A stretch of DNA of 64,000 bases from Ashinkailepas kermadecensis. Lineage: Eukaryota; Arthropoda; Thecostraca; Neolepadidae. Position 1 is the stretch's first letter, and each line of letters opens with the position of its first letter. The notes under the pieces are model-generated. The model worked only from the letters and a program-made list of their open reading frames with translations, was not told the DNA's origin and ran no database searches. Both the position numbers and the translations under genes were made by a program. This document shows positions 22,948-35,291 of this stretch, one piece after another. The stretch is from assembly GCA_034440615.1 (NCBI GenBank), contig JAOTOM010004838.1:372001-436000 (forward strand), written 5' to 3'.

Positions 22948-23163
22948 CGAGTATTTCTCCATTAGCTTTGACTACAACGGTAATGACAGCTACAAGGTGC
23001 CTAGGTTCCTGCTTGGTTGTAACCGTTGTGAGTGTCAGTTGCGTCCTAAATAAGGCGAGCAGTGTGTGGGTGAAGGAAGAAATGACATTCATCTATGTAC
23101 TAACTCTTCAGTTGGCCGAGTGTGTGTGTCATGCCTACTCCGCAGTTGGACATATTAATCGCA

Positions 23164-23169
23164 AATAAA
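23164..23169 (+). terminator. Poly(A) signal AATAAA
   Basis: AATAAA 217 bp after the stop codon of the glycine-rich gene. It is the first canonical signal downstream on this strand. Confidence 0.5.
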
Positions 23170-23729
23170 CCAACATATGCTTTGACCAGCTGCATCAACG
23201 AAGCCACCAGCACGCACTAGTGCACCGATGGCATCCCCATATATTCGTGACGTTTGATCTTGCCAACACATTTAATTAAATGTACACCATTATGGTGTCT
23301 GTGTGAGGCTGCTTGTATGAAGCTAGGCAGCGCTTGTAGCAACTCGATGGAATCCTCCAACATTTTAGGCGAAATGTTAACTCGGTAGCACGAGGATATC
23401 AGGTTCGCAATACTCGCGTACTATATTCATTGACCGCAGCGGCATAGAGCAGCGACGATGACAACCCATGCGTGAGTCCCAAACGCAGCGTTTACAAGAC
23501 GACAAGTCGCCCGCGGTCTCCGTGAAGTTAGAGGCTTCGCCTGGTGACGTCCATAACGAGCATGCGGATCTCAGCTCCCCATTCGTTCTCTTGCCATCTC
23601 ATTGTTCGTTCATCGTCAGCATTCCTGCTTATGCCCTCTATCCAACCTCGTAACAAAAATCCCTGTCGTGTGATCAGCAGGTAAGCCAGCTTCACCTGGC
23701 CTATCCATCCGGTCAGATGCATGGTGGTA
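23170..23729. other. No gene seen
   Basis: Mixed sequence between the glycine-rich gene and the LINE relic. Short frames only. Confidence 0.35.
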
Positions 23730-24665
23730 ACCGCGCCACACGGCTCGTCCCCGATGATGACGTAGTCCTGGAGGTTAAATTGCCCCGTCACAAGGTGCTA
23801 GTTATGACGGAGGATCACCACTCCTCTTTGGTACCGACATCCCGGCCAGTTTGGGTCAATGGGTCATCAGCGACCAAGCTCGATTGAGGTTGCAAGCCTC
23901 ATATTTATCGGCCGTGTGAAGTCTCCGCCTGTCCCGTACAGCCGTTTGGGAGGCTTGCGTCCTCCCTTTGACGGGAAACAGTCGTCCCCAGTAGGATACT
24001 CGTATGTACGTCTGAACGCTATATACTCAATATGCGTTCGAAGTCCCAGTTTGTAATAAGTGCCCTTCGTCTGGTAATGATGGGGAACAGTGCCCCTCTG
24101 CGACGCTTCTGTGTCAGCTGTTGGAGAGGAGACAACTCTCACATATCTTACGATCGCTCTTGCCTGAGATACATGAAATACATGGATATTATTGCCATCA
24201 AACATGGTCAAAATATAACCTTCCGTGAAGCGAGAGATCTGTATGCGGGTATCATCCCAGAATGTTTTAAGGACCAGGAGTTAATGTCCCACCAGCTCTG
24301 GAACAGGCTCAGGGAAATATAACTCATCAAACCATCGCAGAGCTAAGCGCGCTTCTCCGCTAGACCGGTCTTCTCGTCGTCTCGCCATGGAACTGGACGC
24401 AGGAACCACATAGTCCTGCGCTCGATCCTTCTTGGGAGACGGCGGGGAGCTATACTTCGTCGCCGCGAGCGCATGAAGTAACCATTGCACCACCGGATGC
24501 GGAACAGGTTCCGAAGGAGTGGAATGGTACCCAGCGAACCAGGAGGCTCGCCAAGTCTTGCAGCAATAAACTGCAACCCGTACCCGCAACCTCCACCGAC
24601 CCCGCACCTACCCAACCTATCCGTGCACCATCCAAGACCGCGCCGACTCCCTCACAACTATCAAT
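23730..24665 (+). pseudogene. Jockey/R1-type LINE relic: 5' region and ORF1 fragment
   Basis: The first 300 bases match, word for word in order, the 5' part of the LINE at 40.8 kb ('gtcctggaggtt', 'acaaggtgctagtt' (variant), 'cctgtcccgtacagc'). A frame at 24032-24322 then encodes a CCHC-like knuckle CVSCWRGDNSH followed by a helical segment ending NITFREARDL, which corresponds to the third knuckle and following region of ORF1 in the 40.8-kb copy. Most of ORF1 between them is deleted. A proline-rich stretch to about 24660 is like the ORF1 C-terminus. No endonuclease or reverse transcriptase follows. Confidence 0.7.
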
Positions 24666-24782
24666 AATTTCAGGTGAGCCCGGTGTGGCCTTTCAACCGG
24701 TCTCCATGGCCGCATCTCCGGGAGACCGGGTCACGTGGCACCGTTGAGGCTCGCCCGACGGTTTCCAATATTGAGATGTCAG

Positions 24783-24965
24783 GCAGTGGTGTAGCCAAGA
24801 TTTTGTCACGAACATCCGGGCTGCTACCAGGCATTGCTATACACGTCCGGGCTGCCACCTGGCGGCGTGCTGCGAACCTCTACCGGCTGCCACCGGCCGT
24901 CGGCGCGTTTCACGGTTGAGGACTGCAGGGTGACAGCGGGCCTTCGCATGGTATTCCGTTCCAGG
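24783..24965. other. Possible transposon end CAGTGGTGTAGCC and flank
   Basis: CAGTGGTGTAGCCAAG begins at about 24784 and looks like the ends of other elements here. No partner end was found. Two related words ('catccgggctgctacc' and 'cgtccgggctgccacc') follow. Confidence 0.3.
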
Positions 24966-25689
24966 CAGTGGCGTCGCCACGAAATTCTTCCAGGGGGGGG
25001 GGGGGCAATGTTCATAGGGGGCCTCCTGTTCCCCAAAAGGGGGCCTCCACTGTTTTAAAAAAATATTATTAAACATAATATGCATGGGTGAATACGAACC
25101 TAACAAAATAATCCATCACAAAAAAAGAAGAAAAAAAAACACATTCATTCAGGCACATCATACCTTGCTGTGTTGCCATATATCATCAACAATGACATCC
25201 TCTATGGCAAGGTAGACTTTTTAAAAAAAAAAGTTATCTTTATGAATTATATGAACTAGATTCTGTCTTCAGTTTTCGTTTGATTTGTATAATTCCATAA
25301 AGTAACGTCCAAGACATTTCTTTAGCACTGTTTGTTTCCTTGGCACCTGTTCTATTCTGGGAAATATTTGGCAAATTACACTGTTCCAGGAGGTCCTGTG
25401 TTAGGGCCTCCTATTGCTTTTTAATCTCTTAGCATGGTTCCCGAATGGGAACATGATTTCATATTGATGTCTTGTTTGTTCTTGGCATGGTGCATCATTT
25501 ACGCAAAACGCAATAGAAAGAATCATTTTTTTTCGCTGAGAACTAAGCCATACCAGGGTATAAATAAGCAAATGTGGATAAATAAGTCAGTGCCAAAACA
25601 AACCAATATCTTTATGCGTTATCGACGAGAAGAATCTTCCCACTGGCCTCCAGATTGTAGCGAGCTGGTGGGGCTCGTGCTGAGCATAT

Positions 25690-25870
25690 CTGAAAGATAT
25701 CTCCCATTGAATCAACCCACTTCTATGTCCACCAAGTGTAACTGAATATAGCTAGGTTCATCACTACTGTTCGTAATTCCCACCAGCTTGATCTCATAAG
25801 CAAGCTTAAACGATCATTTCTCAGTCCTCGGACGACAATTTCGCGAATGCGACAACGAGAAGTGAATTGA
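25690..25870 (-). pseudogene. CR1-like reverse transcriptase fragment
   Basis: The minus strand matches the 36.5-38.5 kb CR1 copy over its FADD-TKLVGVANSGD region and the following 'W-ADQWQMSF' region at DNA level, with several frameshifts. The FADD motif itself has decayed. It is a very old fragment inside the 6.4-kb element. Confidence 0.65.
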
Positions 25871-27200
25871 ATTGGTTTTCTGATCGTCATCTTAGCGATT
25901 TTTTTTTTTTTTAATAACATTTGGTGCTGGCTGCAAGGCACTTGGCACAGATAATAAATCTAGATAAGATAATAAATCCTCCGCGAATAAATTCACGGCA
26001 AGAACAGGCATTGAACAACAATGCATCAATGGCAATGCAACAATGTAACAATGATAATGCATAAATAATGCAAAACCTTCGAATTCCACGCCTTCACGCC
26101 CATGGTTATCGCTGTGCTGTACCGTTTTGTAAATGGTGTCGTTGAGGAGGTACTGAAGCTGGGAAGCTCTAATCATGCAGGCTGTAATCGCAGAAGACAA
26201 CTTTGTAGGAAGGAAATACGTTTTAAAACATCGTTCCTCCCATTTAATATGCGGCATCGATGTTGTTTTGTATGTTTGTGAGGGGGAATTTTCCCCCGAA
26301 ATGTTGACCTTGCTCCATGGGCGTAAGTTTTCCGATTTAGACCGCTATTTTGTCAAAGGGGACCATTTTAAATACAATAATTAATGATCGACTGGATTAT
26401 CCTGTGGAGGGGCCTAATCTATCACTATCATTTCTGATTCGTCTGATTTCAACCCTAGCTCCCCCACCCTGTTCGAATGTATTATTTTGGCATCCCTTGA
26501 CAAGTCACCTCGCACTGCTGAAATTACACCTACGCAAATCACTTTAAAATATAAAATTTCCCAATTTCAGACATTCCGGTTCATAGTGCCCGGTCGCCAC
26601 GACTCCAACGTTATTGCACGTGCACACCCATCTTGCGCATTCGGCGCATTCGCCACACTTCGTGCGATGCTACGGATTCTGCTGGGCCTCCTACGCTTTG
26701 CTAATTATTGCCACATGATAGACTTGTGCCATATCTGACGTGATAACATGCTTCGTATGGTCGTTCACTGCGAAAATTCGATGAATTAAATTCGATTCTT
26801 AGTTCCCTACTTCCCATATTTTATGGTAAAGAAATGCGGATACCCGCTGAACTTTGATTCACCTCATATCTTTGATTAAACATGCTTCCAGGTTGGCTAC
26901 CGAACCGAGGCCCAGCCTGAGTGTACTTCTTTGAACCCGTTTCGTATGTCTTCGTCTACGGATGTGTCTTAAGGCTCCAATCCATTTTTGTTAGAGATCC
27001 AACGCATTTTCGAAACTACTGCTCGTATTAGGGTTTGTTGCTTTTTTGTGCACCGAAAAAAAATTTTCGTTGTCGGGACGCTTTCAAAAATCTCGATGTG
27101 TTTACTTAGTGCCCGGCATTTTTGTTCGTTTCGGACCATGTTGCTTTTTGCGGCCCCAGCCTCTTTTCAGGCCCTTGTGCAGTCATATGGTCCCTGTGTG
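25871..27200. other. Interior of the 6.4-kb element, no gene recognised
   Basis: AT-rich. The longest frame is 121 codons on the minus strand (25892-26257), with no motif. No RNase-H-fold transposase signature was seen on either strand. Confidence 0.4.
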
Positions 27201-28880
27201 CCTTGAGAGCTTCCGGTGTTTTTTTAAATGATGTTTTTTAGAGTTCCCGGTATATATAGGTATGGCTACAGCACATGTTTTCGGGTCCTGTCACTTTTTG
27301 CGAGACTGCGCTTTGGAGGGTCAGTCGCATTCTCGGTCCTCGTTGTGCTCTTAGGGTCCCGCTGTGTTCATTTGGGGCTTCTGACGCACATTTGTGGTGT
27401 CCCGGTACGATTTCGGGGCTTTTTCTGGGTCCTATCGCGACTTGTCGCGTCCAGGCGCGTGGTTCCGGGACCCAACGCCAGTTATCTGGGCTCAACGCGA
27501 TTTTGTGGATCTCTTCTGAGTTTTCTTTAAATTCCGAATCCCGGCCTCATTTTTTCGAGTCCCTGGCGCCATGTTTTTGTATCTCACCTCGATTTTCTTC
27601 GAGCTCCGGTATGTTTTTCGATGCCGTACGCGATTTGTCAAGGCATCTGATGACATGTTCGGTGCTCCAGAACCATTGTCCTGACCTTGGCTTTTTTGGA
27701 ATCCCTCATTATTTTGGAGGGCTCCGGCTTTATTTTTCGGATACCGATGCGACTTTGGGGGTCACACGGTGTGGGGCCCTAGACGCCAATTGTTGGCAGC
27801 CCCGACGTTAATTTTTTATGCCCAGACCAAATTTTTGGTACTACCGATGGGAATTGTGGGTCCGAGCGCGAAATTTGGTGGGACCGGTTCGAGTTTGCGG
27901 GGCGCGTTGTACCTAGCTGTGACCCCAACGCGATCTCGGCGGTTCCTGTTGCAGATTTGTGTTCCTCGGAGCGAGTTTTCTGGGGCCCGGCGTATTTACT
28001 AGGAGTCTCTATGCGAATTCTGGTGGACCGACGCGAATTTGTGTGGCCCCAGCGCGACTTTTGGGGACCTTGGCTCGATTCTTGGGAGCATATCCCTCTT
28101 AGGAGGGAGGGGGCATTTGCCCTTTTGATATGTCACTGCGACCACCAAAGGACCTTTTTCAGCCGACGGCACCTTTTGGAGTATAAATGCCCTTTTTCCG
28201 GCAATTTTTTCCGGACCTGTTCTTAATTTTCCGGTGCTGGGGTCGATTCTATCGAGACTCGGTGTGAACTTTTGGACATCGAGTTCTATTTTCTTAAAGG
28301 TCCTTATGCGATATTTTTCGGTCCTGGTACGATTCTTCGGTTTCGAGGTGCGATTTTTTTCGGTGCCCTGACACGTTTTTTCCCAGTGCCCAACGGGTTT
28401 GGTGGGACTTTGACCCGATTTTTTTTTTGTGGAGCAGGGTGACATTCCGGTTGATAATTGATTTTTTGGGGCAGCGGTAACCTTTTGGGTCCAGGCGCGA
28501 CCTTTTTGGTGTCCAGTGAGATTTTCAAGGGCTGCGACGCGACTTTTTTCTAGTCCAATGTAATCTTTTATGTCCCGACTTCATTTGCTTGGATCCCTAG
28601 CTCGAGTTTTAGCGACCTAGACACTTTGTGGGTGTCCGATACGTTTTTGATGCTTTTGGTGTCGTTGTTGGGGCCCCAGAGTGATTATTCATGTTCGGAT
28701 TGTTTTTCGTTGCCCCGGCTTCATTTGTGTCCCAATGATACTGTTGGGGAACGGTACTACCTATGCCCCTAGCGTGATTCTACGTTGCCCCTAGCGTGAT
28801 TTTCATGGTACGAGCGTGAATTTTTGGCACCCCTAGGCTCAGCGTGATATTCAGGGGCCCCGGCCGGATCTTTTTGGGCC
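27200..28880. repeat. Highly degenerate minisatellite, about 30-35-bp unit
   Basis: Recurring loose pattern 'gggtcc..cgcgatttt(t)g': T-rich block, then a GGGxCCC-like block, then CGCGA. Copies vary strongly, so the period is approximate. Similarity fades without a sharp border into the next segment. Confidence 0.6.
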
Positions 28881-29880
28881 CATATCGTGATTTTCAAGTA
28901 CCCCGGCACGATTCCTGGCATTTCAGGGGCTTCTTGCAAATTATAGACCTCCTCTCGCGTCTTAGGGGTCTCGCCTCATTTCCTGGAGCCTTTTACCGGC
29001 TTTTGGACGTCTTCTCGTGCATCCTACCCTCCTCCATATTCAATGGTCCTCCTCTCCCGTTTTGGAGGGCCTCCTCCCACATCCTAAGGCCCCTTTAACG
29101 TGGCATGGGGCTTCCTCTCATGTTCCAGGGCATCCTCTGCCAAATTAGGGGCCTCCTGCCACGCCTCGTGGGCCTCCTTTGTCCTCGCAAAGCTTACCCG
29201 TCTTGAGGGATCTTCAATTTGGAAACCTCGCCTCCTTCCATACCTGCTACCTGCCACTCCCATCTTAAGTGCCTTCTCTCATTTCCTAGGAATTCCTTCC
29301 GGTCGTCGGGGCTTCATTCGGCCCTGGAAACCTCCTACTCGATCTCGAGGGACTCCTCTCGAGTCCGGCAGGGACCTCCTTTTCTCTTCTAGAGGCTTTC
29401 TTTTTCAAATTAGGGGCCTCCTCTCACGTCTTCGGAGCCTCCTGTTCTGTGTTTTGTTTATATCTTTGCCCATTTTAAGGGTGGCCTCTTATCTCCTGGT
29501 GGATTCCTGTTCTCTCTCAGGTACCTCCTCTCCCAAATTACAAGCAACCTTTCCTATCTCAGTTACCTTGTCATTTCCTGGGGACCCTCTTACCGGTCTT
29601 GAAGCCTTCTTTCTCGCCTGGGAGCCATCCCTCTTATCTAATTGCCCTTCGCTCATATTTTAGGGGCTTCCTCGTTTATCATAGGGTCTCATTTCCAATC
29701 TTATATCGCCCTCTTCCGAATTAGGTGCTTCCTGCCACTTTTCAGGATCATCCTTTTCTATCTTGGTGGAACCTTACCCGTTTTAGCGACTGCTTTTCCG
29801 TCTCCGAAACCTCATCTCATATCCACTGGCTTTATATTCCGTCTTTGAGCCTCCTCTCATTTTCTGAGGTCTCCCTTCCC
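28880..29880. repeat. Degenerate repeat built on 'ggcctcctctca'
   Basis: Words such as 'ggggcctcctctcacg', 'cttcctctcatg' and 'acctcctctccc' recur every 30-60 bp. It looks like an older form of the 21-bp array that follows. Confidence 0.6.
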
Positions 29881-31220
29881 GTATTGGGCCACCTTTGCAA
29901 TCCTGGGGCCTCCTTTGCAATCCTGGGGCCTTCTTTGCAATCCTGGAGGCCTCCTTTGCAATCCTGGGGACTTCCTGTTCATTCCTGGGGGCCTCCTGTG
30001 CAATCCTGAAGTCCTCCTTTGCAATCCTGGGGGCCTCCTTTGTGATCCTGGGGGCCTCCTTTGCAATATTGGGGACCTCATTTCCAATCCTGAGTGCCTC
30101 CTTTGTAATCCTGGAGGCCTCCTTTGCAATCTTGGGGCCTCCTTTGCAATCCTGGGGGGCCTCCTTTGTAATACTGGAGGCCTCCTTTGCGTTCCTGGGG
30201 GCCTCCTTTGCAATCCTGGGGCTTCCTTTGTAATCCTGGAGGCCTCCTTTGCATTCCTGGGGCCTCCTTTGCATTCCTGGAGGCCTCCTTTGCATTCCTG
30301 GGGACCTCCTTTGCAATCCTGGGGGTCTTCTTTACAATCCTTGGGGCCTCCTTTGCATTCCTGGGGGCCTCCTTTGCAATCCTGGGGTCCTCCTTTGCAT
30401 TCCTGGGGGCATCCTTTGCATTCCTGGGGGCCTCCTTTGCATTTCTGGAGGCCTCCTTTGCTATCTTGGGGGCCTCCTTTGCAATCTTGGGGCCTCCTTT
30501 GCAATCCTGGGGGGCCTCCTTTGTAATACTGGAGGCCTCCTTTGCGTTCCTGGGGGCCTCCTTTGCAATCCTGGGGCCTCCTTTGTAATCCTGGAGGCCT
30601 CCTTTGCATTCCTGAGGGCCTCCTTTGCAATCCTGAAGTCCTCCTTTGCGATCCTGGGGGCATCCTTTGCATTCCTGGGGGCCTCCTTTGCATTTCTGGA
30701 GGTCTCCTTTGCTATCTGGGGGGCCTCCTTTGCAATCCTGGGGCCTCCTTTGTAATACTGGAGTCCTCCTTTGCAATTATGGGGCCTGTTTTGCAATCCT
30801 GGGGCCTTCTTTGTAATCCTGGAGGCCTTTTTTGCAATCCTGGGGCCTACTTTGCATTCCTGGGGGCCTCCTTTGCAATCCTGGGGGCCTCCTTTGCGAT
30901 CCTGGGGGCCTCCTTTGCATTTCTGGAGGCCTCCTTTGCTATCTTGGGGCCTCCTTTGCAATCCTGGGGCCTCCTTTGTAATACTGGAGTCCTCCTTTGC
31001 AATCCTGGGGGCCTTTTTTGCAATCCTGGGGCCTTCTTTGTAATCCTGGGGGCCTTTTTTGCAATCCTGGGGCCTCCTTTGCATTCCTGGGGGCCTCCTT
31101 TGCAATCCTGGAGTCCTCCTTTGCGATCCTGGAGGCCTCTTTTGCAATCCTGGGGGCATCCTTTTCAATACTGGGGCCTCCTTTGTAATCCTGGGGGCCT
31201 CCTATCCTCTCCTAGGTGAC
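29880..31220. repeat. 21-bp minisatellite, about 63 copies
   Basis: Near-tandem copies of 'gggcctcctttgcaatcctgg', with 20- and 22-bp variants and recurring base changes (gcattcctgg, gcgatcctgg, taatactgga). Because 21 is divisible by three, frames of up to 278 codons are open on both strands (reading for example ILGASFA repeats). They are artefacts of the array. Confidence 0.95.
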
Positions 31221-31420
31221 TCCTTCTTCAAATTAGGGGCCTCCTCTCACGTCTTGGAGGCCTCCTCTCATGTCTCGTCGGCCTCCTTGCTCACTTTTTT
31301 TGCTGTGCATTCCCGGATAGGGGCCTCCTGAAATTTCAGGGGGAGCGGCGCCCCCCCAGTCTCACGGCAGGGGGCGACTGCCCCCCCTGCCCCCCCGGTG
31401 GCGACGCCCTTGGTTCCAGG

Positions 31421-33357
31421 TGTAGACTCTGCTCAGTCGCGGAACTGAGCCACTCATGTTCTGAAACTACGCATCGAAAGCTTTTATGATTTCTATTGCC
31501 TGTTTCATGAAAAATGAAAACAGTCAATAGAGTTGTTGCACGTGGTTGAATTTCGATCTGTGAAAAGCTCCATTAAACATGCCTGCATTAACATCTTTTC
31601 ATTTTTGATAGATGGATTATGTTCAGATGGTTCAGATGGCCGTTTTTCTTCTTAACATACCCAGTCAATTTGCTTTTCCTAACCATCCAGACATGTCCCT
31701 ACGCATCCTGTTTCAGCACATGTATCAGAAGCGTACCGAAGCAATTTAGTAGCTATGATCAAGGGGACAGGGGGAGGGGGGGGCTGAAAAAACGCTACCA
31801 CTCGAGGTAAAGTCCATAGGTTTTAACATTGCCGTGGTAAGCCCTGTCATCTACAACTGTCCCGTCCCCGTCCAGAGATTGAACCCGACGCAACAGTTCC
31901 GTTTTCCGGCGCAGTTTGTTTTCAAAGCTGGTTTTAGTGTGTACGTATCCACCTAATAAGTATCAAGGCGATGTTGAAGCTGAACTTGTGTATGTTTGCG
32001 TAAGTGGTGTTTCGTCTCTGAGAGTCAGGACAAGTATTGGAAACATGGCCATGTCTTTGATGTTGGCCGCCCAGAATATTTTTTATCCGGGAAGTTATCC
32101 ACTCCTTTTGTCCGAAAATTGAGTCTGACAGTGACTGTGATCTCCTTGCTGTTTGGTCATGATCATGGGAACATGGAAGCACGGTTTTTGAGACGGAAAC
32201 AAATCACGTCATTCTCCAACTTGGAATGTTACAGTCTTCCTCTCATAATCCAGGATTCAGATTAAAAGAAAAGTCCTCAAAGTCCTCTGCTCGATACCAA
32301 CCTGTAATGCCACACGATTTTCCTTTCCAATTCCAGAATTCCAAGACATCAATCCAATCCTGGTCATACCTAACGGAAGTGACACTTGGAAGAAACCTTA
32401 GTGTCCAAGGTGTGAGTGTGAGTGTGAGTGACATGCCCAAGATGTGAGTGTTAATATGACACCACCATCACGAGAAAAGGTGCGTTGTGTATGCGTACAT
32501 GCGTACAGTATTACCATTTAGACCGTTCAGACCATTCAGGCTCAGAAAAACATATTCGACATAGCACAAAATACCAGTTATATATTTTCTTGAATCGCAG
32601 TACATCAGCAGAATAAACAGACTGTTCCTGATTAGCGTCTGACGCACAGCACAGGCCGTCAGCACCGACGTCAGCACGCGGCCGTCGTCCATCCTCGGTA
32701 TGGCAGCCCGATTACCAACATCCGGTGATGTAATGGAGACGGTCACCAGCAGCGACAGCATATAGCCTGTGAAGAACAGGTACGGAGATAGCATATTGCT
32801 GATAAAGGTAAAGGTAACGAAATGGTCCGAAAATCACTGAAGCCATCCCAACGCAGGATTTAACGACGGTAATCTAGCATCTTCGCACACATATTAAGCC
32901 ACTTGCCTGGTTTCGGCAGTCATATTATACTTGCACATATACGAGATGTTGTGACTTTTGTTAGTATTTACAGTCGTCCGTTTTCGCTGTCGAGCACATT
33001 ACCCTCCACGTCTTTTTCGAAGTAACCAAAAGCATCCCACTAAGTCAGCACGCGACTGCGGGACTCTGAGAAGCCTAGCTCGTATAGACAGACGACAATC
33101 GTTGGCACGAACATTGGAATCCCAGGCGGGGGAGGAGACATTTGTTATCCCATGGTTTTCCTGAATAAATCCGGTATTAATACAGAAGCGAGGCTGGAAC
33201 ATCGAAGAACCTTATCTGAATATGGAAGATACCTGAGCAGAAAATTAGCTTCATTGATGGTTATGTTACTGTGGGGTCGTCAATGGAATTACGGCGGGCG
33301 ATTCGGCGTGTGGGCTTTACCTTAGCAGTACACTCGTACTTTCAGCCACGTGGGACG
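31421..33357. other. No gene recognised
   Basis: Mixed sequence with short frames (up to 108 codons) on both strands and no domains. A 'gtgtgagtgtgagtgtgag' microsatellite lies near 32412-32430. Confidence 0.4.
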
Positions 33358-33482
33358 TGCACACACGCACACATATACATACACATACACATATAAATAT
33401 ACTTGCACATACACATATACATAAACATGCACATACACATACACATACACATACACAAACACACACACACACACACACACAG
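33358..33482 (+). repeat. CA/ACAT microsatellite
   Basis: Runs of 'acacatacac' followed by about ten CA repeats. Confidence 0.95.
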
Positions 33483-33553
33483 AATCAACACATCATCGAG
33501 AAGGTTTCGTAGGTATATTTACTAAGAGGGGAAGTGAGTTTAGTAGGAATATT

Positions 33554-33577
33554 TACTAAACTTCCGGAAGTTTAGTA
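33554..33577. repeat. Perfect 24-bp palindrome
   Basis: Arms of 12 nt, 'tactaaacttcc' and its complement, with no spacer. It sits within repeated 'tttactaa/ttagta' words from 33515 to 33600. Confidence 0.9.
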
Positions 33578-33690
33578 GGCATTTTCACTAAAGTTGCCTA
33601 TGGCGACATATACAGTACGACCGGAAATGAGGACGTGAAAGAGGTGGATTTTTTCTGTTAGTATTTGGATACCCGTGACCCGTGACCCGT

Positions 33691-33722
33691 GCAAGGCCCT
33701 TTGGATATGTAAAGGGCCTTGC
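33691..33722. repeat. Hairpin with 12-nt arms
   Basis: 'gcaaggcccttt', 8-nt loop, 'aaagggccttgc'; both arms are flanked by 'cccgtgac' words. Confidence 0.9.
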
Positions 33723-34950
33723 CCGTGACTTTTCTGGCGTAAGTAACAGTGGCGGGCAGCGGACACTCGCTGTTGTTTTTGACTGGGTACTAATACTAAA
33801 GGATAAAACGGAATCTAGTAGGTTTTCTAGTTCCAGCCTTAGTGACGTAAGCATGAATATGCGAGATTTCTAGTAGAATCTACTAGGATTCACAGAGACC
33901 CATGACCCCTAAAGGAAAAGGCACACTGAGTGCACTTGGGAGAAAGATTGGGCCAACTGCATTGCAAAGAATGCTATTAAGAAGAGGATTGGTGGCCATT
34001 CATGCCTAAAAAGATGAATAAAGCACTAAGCCACCTCTTTTTATGACAAGTAAAGTGCGTTTTTTCTAGGATAGCAAATAATTTCAGCATTTGGTAGGAA
34101 TACCTGGTAGCAATGTTGGAGAACAGCATTAATTATGTCTCTTATTCCAAAGTGGTGTGGAAAGGGATTGGAAGATGTCTGTGTGTATTCTTACCAATAT
34201 TGTAAGCTTCAGTGGACTGGATATTCAATTTCAGGTAAATTTCAATTGCAGTTTCATCAGTTCATGGAGGGGGTTGGTCACCTTGTGGCCTCACTCTGGG
34301 ATGCACTCATAGTCAGTGCTATCGACAGGCCTTCAAAGCTGGTGCAGGATAAAAGGCAAGCTTTTTATCCAGATGTCTCCAAATGTTTGCTTGAAAACCA
34401 AGGAATCCAAAGCTTTAAGCTGCAGTGTTTTGAAGTTGTGGGAGCAACTGCTCCTACTGTTCACACCACGTTCCCTTCCCCAACAACAGAAACACCTATA
34501 TTTCATGGACTGTATTTTACATTGGAGGTCTAAGCCAGTGATTAAGGCTTTCAGTGATTAAGGCTCAAAGTTCACACATCCCAGATAGAGTAGCGTGGAC
34601 AGTGGCGTACCTAGTATTTGCAGGTGGGGACGAACGGATTTCGAAGTGGCTCAAGCAACACTCATACAAATAGTCGCCGAATTTGGACCTGTATTTTTCA
34701 TAAGTACCCATTATTATTGTATGCCAAGATGAGTAGGAACAACTTAATTTCACGCTGCAAGGTGCCCAAATATATCACCATCGTTCTGAAGTCAGTGGAT
34801 TTCAACCCTCTCCTTCCTGTTCAAATGCTTCCGAATTGGCTGGCAAGTTTTCATATATAAAATGCCCGGCAATAAAATCACATATTCATATATCATTGTG
34901 GTTTTCAAATATATCCATTTCATAATCCGAAATGGCCGGCATGTATATAT
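33723..34950. other. No gene recognised; possible transposon end at 34600
   Basis: A 132-codon frame at 34135-34533 has no recognised domain. CAGTGGCGTACCTAG starts at 34600 and resembles a hAT-like end, without a visible partner. Confidence 0.35.
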
Positions 34951-34983
34951 GTATATATATATATATATATATCATATATATAC

Positions 34984-35064
<81 letters not shown>
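34951..35064. repeat. (AT)n microsatellite, first array
   Basis: Nearly pure TA/AT dinucleotides with occasional 'atgtat' or 'catat' interruptions. Confidence 0.97.
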
Positions 35065-35068
<4 letters not shown>

Positions 35069-35228
35069 CGTTGGGTCCGAATTGCAAACACGTATGACAG
35101 ATTTGAAGTCCAACCCGCACGGGCGGACCGCACGTCCGCCCGCGGCCAGCTTTATTCTCACACTCCCCGCGGCCGGGATCTTTTGGCGCGAAAGCAACAT
35201 GCCAATCTGAAGGCACGCGTCGCCTTGG

Positions 35229-35230
<2 letters not shown>
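35065..35230. other. 166-bp GC-rich island between two (AT)n arrays
   Basis: GC-rich sequence ('cgcacgggcggaccgcacg' and 'cccgcggccggg') enclosed by AT arrays. No coding or known repeat identity was recognised. Confidence 0.7.

Positions 35231-35291
<61 letters not shown>

Larger units (their letters stand above)
24966..31412. mobile_element. 6.4-kb hAT-like non-autonomous element with exact 8-bp target duplication
   Basis: Left end CAGTGGCGTCGCCAC at 24966. Right end, read inward on the other strand, CAAGGGCGTCGCCAC ending at 31412. Both are followed inward by G-rich runs. The 8-mer GTTCCAGG occurs immediately outside each end (24958-24965 and 31413-31420), the duplication size expected for hAT. 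No transposase was recognised inside. The interior holds a CR1 fragment, AT-rich DNA to about 27.2 kb, and then 4 kb of minisatellite-like sequence. Confidence 0.75.

Noticed and set aside
26835..26960. 'gcggatacccgctgaacttt' resembles the conserved start of large-subunit rRNA
   Set aside because: Similarity is limited to about 16 bases; neighbouring rRNA landmarks are absent.
29783..31219. Long open frames on both strands (up to 278 codons, ILGASFA- or KEAPRIA-type repeats)
   Set aside because: They arise from a 21-bp minisatellite whose period is divisible by three; no gene signals, and all frames are open at once.
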